DNA of 7,270 bases. Origin: an uncultured Christensenella sp. Lineage in GTDB: Bacteria > Bacillota > Clostridia > Christensenellales > Pumilibacteraceae. The notes beneath the pieces are model-generated. The model ran no database searches. It was not told the DNA's origin and worked only from the letters and a program-made list of their open reading frames with translations. The stretch is taken from contig CAJTNI010000037.1 in the NCBI GenBank assembly GCA_910577945.1, positions 1 to 7,270 of the forward strand. Reading direction: 5' to 3'. Position numbers and translations under genes: made by a program. This document shows, in pieces, positions 4,641-7,270 of the stretch. Numbering within the stretch: the first letter of the stretch is position 1; the number at the start of each line of letters is the position of its first letter.

Positions 4641-7270
4641 TTACATGCCCTCGCCGTCCGAGCCGAAGCCGTCGTCGATAGAGCCTTGCGTGCCGTACCC
4701 GAGCGGGTCGGACGTCGCGCCCGTGCCCGCGCCGAGCATGAGACTCGGGTCGGAGGGAATATCCTGCGGCGACTGCAAATATCCGTAGCTCTGATATCCC
4801 GTGGGCGTCGGACCGCCTGCAAGCTTCAACATTTGCTCCTCGATTTCCATTTCGGAAACGAGCAGCGCCTCCAACTCCTCGCGCGCGCGCTTGCGCTTTT
4901 TGACGACCGCGATAATGACAATCAGTATTATGAGCAGGAGCAGTACCAAGCCCGCGATTACCGCCCAAACCACCTTGTTCGACTCGAAGCCAGACACAAG
5001 GCGCACCCAGAAGCTGGGCTGCGGCAAATCGTCGTTGGACACCGTAAACCTGAGCGCGACCGACTCGTCGGTCTCGTCCGCGACGGTAAGCACTATCTCG
5101 GACGAACCGCGCCCCGCAAACGTGATTATGAGCATATCCTTGCTGTCGCTCAGCCGTACCGAAACGAGCGACGGCTTTTGCGAGCGCACCGAAATGTACG
5201 TGAGCACGTCGTTTTCCTTATCGGAAAGAATTTGGTCGGCGCGCAGGTACGCAGTATTGGTGGTATCGAGAGTGAACGCGTCCGCGTTCTCCTCCTCCGA
5301 ATACCTAACGAACTTAATCTCGTTGTATTTGAGAGTGGGTCGCTCGTTTTCCACGACCACTACCTTAAAGGAATTGCGGTAAATCTTTTCGGGGTCGGAT
5401 TTGAGCGCGTACGTCACGTCCACCGTTTTGGGCTCGGCGGTTATCTTGCGCGCGCGCATCGACCATACCGAGCTGCCCTCCTCGTGCGTGATTTCCAAGT
5501 AATCCGTCGCGTCCTCGGTGGGATTTTCAGACGCGTGCGGCACTACCGAAAGCAACTCGTACGCCGACGACGGGTTAAACGACCCCGCCGCGCGCGTTTC
5601 CGTGGGCAGCTTGTTTTCGATATCGGGCATAATCGCGCCGATAGTGATGGGCACGGTCTTGCCGCGCGCAAGCTGAACGGTGTTAAACTGCGGGAGTTGC
5701 TCCGCGTCGTACACGACCTCTACGTTTATACGGAACGTGGCGAGCAGCGTGTCGAACCGCTCGCTCGGGCTGCCGTCGGAAACGGTGATTTCCACGACGC
5801 CCTTGCCGTAAAAGCCTTGGTGCGGCTGTATGATAAACTGCTGGTTGTAGAACTTTTGCGTGTCGGTATCCGAGCTGATAATACACGTGAACAGCGACGA
5901 GCTGTCGTCAATCGAGTTGCTCGAACCGAGCGAATCGCCCTTGCCCGTCCAATACAAGCTGTCTACCGTGAGGTACGTGGACGAGAATATGCGCAGGTAC
6001 GTTTCGGGATAGTCCTCGCTGCTGCTGCCCGTAACGTCGGACGTGTTCTTGTCGTCCACGTAATCGGCAATGTTGAGCGTGATATTTTCGGGCAAGCCGG
6101 TTTCCGAACCGACCATGACGACGTTGGTCGTTTGCATGTTCTCCTTGACGAACGGCGCTTCGTTCATAACCGTTATGTTGATTGTCACGGTTATGCCGTT
6201 TGCGTTGTTCGCCGACGACCTGTCGAGTATGCGCACGGACAGCGTGGCTGTAAGATTGCGCTCGCGCGAGTCGGCGGCAATCTTAAAGCCCGTGTAATGC
6301 CATTCGTCGGTCATGAGCGGCGTAACCGTGGCAATCGCGACCTTATCGTCGTAAACCACGTCGCGGTAGTAGTATGCCGTTACGGGCTTGTCGAGCAAGT
6401 AGCTGCCTTCGGTCGCGTTGGCTATTTCCGCGAACCTGTACGAATCGGTATCCGCGCCCGCGGTATAATCCACGTCGCGCATAAAGTCGGCGAGCTCGAC
6501 GGTAACGTCTTTGCCCATAACGACTTGTGCGTCGATTACGTACTCGCCCTGAATCGCCGAATACGAATACCCGACGGCGAGCGCCGAGTCGCTTTCCAAC
6601 TTGGAATAATTGTCCTCGATAGCCGTCGCTTCGGTGTTGCAAACGGTAATCATTATGACCGCGGTGCTCGTTCTGTACGAGCCGTCCACGCCGATATCCC
6701 TGCCCGTAATGACGAACGGGAACGTAACGCGGTCGAGATACTTGCCGTTTTGCAGCACGTCGATACGGCGGTTAACGGTAAGCGTGAGCATTTCGCCCTC
6801 GGCGGTCACGGCTTTGGTAACGGTAATCGCGCGCGGCTTGCCGTCCGTCGCCCTCCAATCGAGCGTTTTGTCTGCGGCGCGGAACGCCGTTTCGTACGCC
6901 GCCGCGTCGTTCTCGCCGTCAAAGCCGACGACGGTGACGTCGTCGTCGCGGTCGGAATCTACGAACAGCGCGCCGTACGAGCCTTCCGAATCGTACACCT
7001 TAAACGTTACGGAATCGCCCTTTGCGCCCACAAAGCTGCGGTTGTAGTCGGCGCTTTCGCTCTCGTTGACCGCACGCGGCGCGGAGTCGTCCACTATCAA
7101 GCGGAACAATGAGCCCGCTTTGAGCACGCCGTCCGAACGCGTCGCGTCGCGCTGACCGATTTGCTTTTCCATTTCCACGTACAACAGCACCTCGTCGTTG
7201 AGCGTGGACGAGTGCGGCGTGAACATTACGCGCGTACCGTCAATGGAGAAATAGAAATCGGCGTACCTGT
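4641..7270 (-). CDS. large membrane-anchored surface protein with cadherin/Ig-like units, 5' end missing
   Basis: The frame stays open to the right edge, so the ATG at 7226 is internal and the start lies outside; 875 residues are visible. The ectodomain is acidic, beta-rich and Ser/Thr/Asp-rich. It is built of successive units ending in a strand plus an Asn/Asp-Pro type joint, near 7088 (VDDSAP), 6638 (TVCNTEA), 6164 (VMNEAP), 5708 (VYDAEQLP), 5348 (VENERP) and 5036 (VSNDDLPQP), i.e. units of about 104-158 residues. Units contain cadherin-like patterns such as DKENDVLTY and EIVLTVADETD. A 24-residue transmembrane helix (4902-4973) is followed by KKRKRAR. The 86-residue tail then has an acidic helix (REELEALLVSEMEIEEQML) and a Gly/Ser/Pro/Asp-rich end. 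No LPXTG motif is present. The likely role is adhesion or cell-surface contact; ligand and exact family are unknown. No catalytic domain was recognised in the visible part. Confidence 0.85.
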   Translation of the reverse strand, partial: RYADFYFSIDGTRVMFTPHSSTLNDEVLLYVEMEKQIGQRDATRSDGVLKAGSLFRLIVDDSAPRAVNESESADYNRSFVGAKGDSVTFKVYDSEGSYGALFVDSDRDDDVTVVGFDGENDAAAYETAFRAADKTLDWRATDGKPRAITVTKAVTAEGEMLTLTVNRRIDVLQNGKYLDRVTFPFVITGRDIGVDGSYRTSTAVIMITVCNTEATAIEDNYSKLESDSALAVGYSYSAIQGEYVIDAQVVMGKDVTVELADFMRDVDYTAGADTDSYRFAEIANATEGSYLLDKPVTAYYYRDVVYDDKVAIATVTPLMTDEWHYTGFKIAADSRERNLTATLSVRILDRSSANNANGITVTINITVMNEAPFVKENMQTTNVVMVGSETGLPENITLNIADYVDDKNTSDVTGSSSEDYPETYLRIFSSTYLTVDSLYWTGKGDSLGSSNSIDDSSSLFTCIISSDTDTQKFYNQQFIIQPHQGFYGKGVVEITVSDGSPSERFDTLLATFRINVEVVYDAEQLPQFNTVQLARGKTVPITIGAIMPDIENKLPTETRAAGSFNPSSAYELLSVVPHASENPTEDATDYLEITHEEGSSVWSMRARKITAEPKTVDVTYALKSDPEKIYRNSFKVVVVENERPTLKYNEIKFVRYSEEENADAFTLDTTNTAYLRADQILSDKENDVLTYISVRSQKPSLVSVRLSDSKDMLIITFAGRGSSEIVLTVADETDESVALRFTVSNDDLPQPSFWVRLVSGFESNKVVWAVIAGLVLLLLIILIVIIAVVKKRKRAREELEALLVSEMEIEEQMLKLAGGPTPTGYQSYGYLQSPQDIPSDPSLMLGAGTGATSDPLGYGTQGSIDDGFGSDGEGM

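Noticed and set aside
4686..7112. 808-codon open frame antisense to the surface protein gene
   Set aside because: It is codon-for-codon antiphase to a clearly protein-like gene; its translation is Arg/His/Val-rich without domains, as expected from the complement of G+C-rich codons.
7224..7226. ATG as the true start of the surface protein
   Set aside because: The frame continues upstream without a stop to the window edge (14 more complete codons), no signal peptide follows the ATG, and a membrane-anchored ectodomain needs one, so the real start lies beyond the window.

Overview
The window looks like part of a chromosome from an uncultured, probably gut-associated member of the Clostridia (Bacillota). 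Three things suggest this: the sequence of the 16S rRNA 5' third, a B. subtilis-type RqcP, and a KtrB-KtrA potassium uptake pair. Protein-coding DNA is G+C-rich (many GCG, CGC, GAC and TCG codons), whereas the intergenic DNA is strongly A+T-rich. No tRNA, CRISPR array, transposase or integrase was seen.

Layout. Positions 1 to about 513 hold the 5' third of a 16S rRNA gene read on the minus strand and running off the left edge. Positions 514-887 form a divergent control region. Leftward it carries a near-consensus rRNA promoter (TTGACA-17-TATTAT) with an A/T-tract UP-like element, leader hairpins, and a possible second rRNA promoter further upstream. Rightward it carries an extended -10 promoter whose predicted start site lies only about 3 nt from the rqcP ATG, so the first gene of the rightward operon is predicted to be leaderless. 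Between the promoters are short direct repeats, including three ATACC-containing octamers spaced exactly 13 bp apart.

Positions 888-4336 are a compact rightward operon: rqcP (ribosome quality control), ispDF (a fusion of two MEP-pathway isoprenoid enzymes), ktrB (K+ translocating subunit) and ktrA (its RCK regulatory subunit). The genes are tightly linked. rqcP and ispDF overlap by 17 nt, ispDF and ktrB overlap by 8 nt, and the ktrA Shine-Dalgarno sequence starts inside the ktrB stop codon. A hairpin plus T-run at 4390-4424 probably ends the operon.

Positions 4337-4640 are a convergent intergenic region with one terminator for each side. From 4641 to the right edge, on the minus strand, lies the 3' part of a large surface protein gene: at least five beta-rich cadherin/Ig-like units, one transmembrane helix, and an 86-residue cytoplasmic tail. 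Its reading frame is still open at position 7270, so its true start lies outside the window.

The individual families are known. The points most worth a second look are the divergent rRNA/rqcP promoter region (leaderless start, overlapping opposed -35 elements, 13-bp repeats), the ribosome-rescue/isoprenoid/potassium gene combination, and the large membrane-anchored surface protein with its unusual tail.
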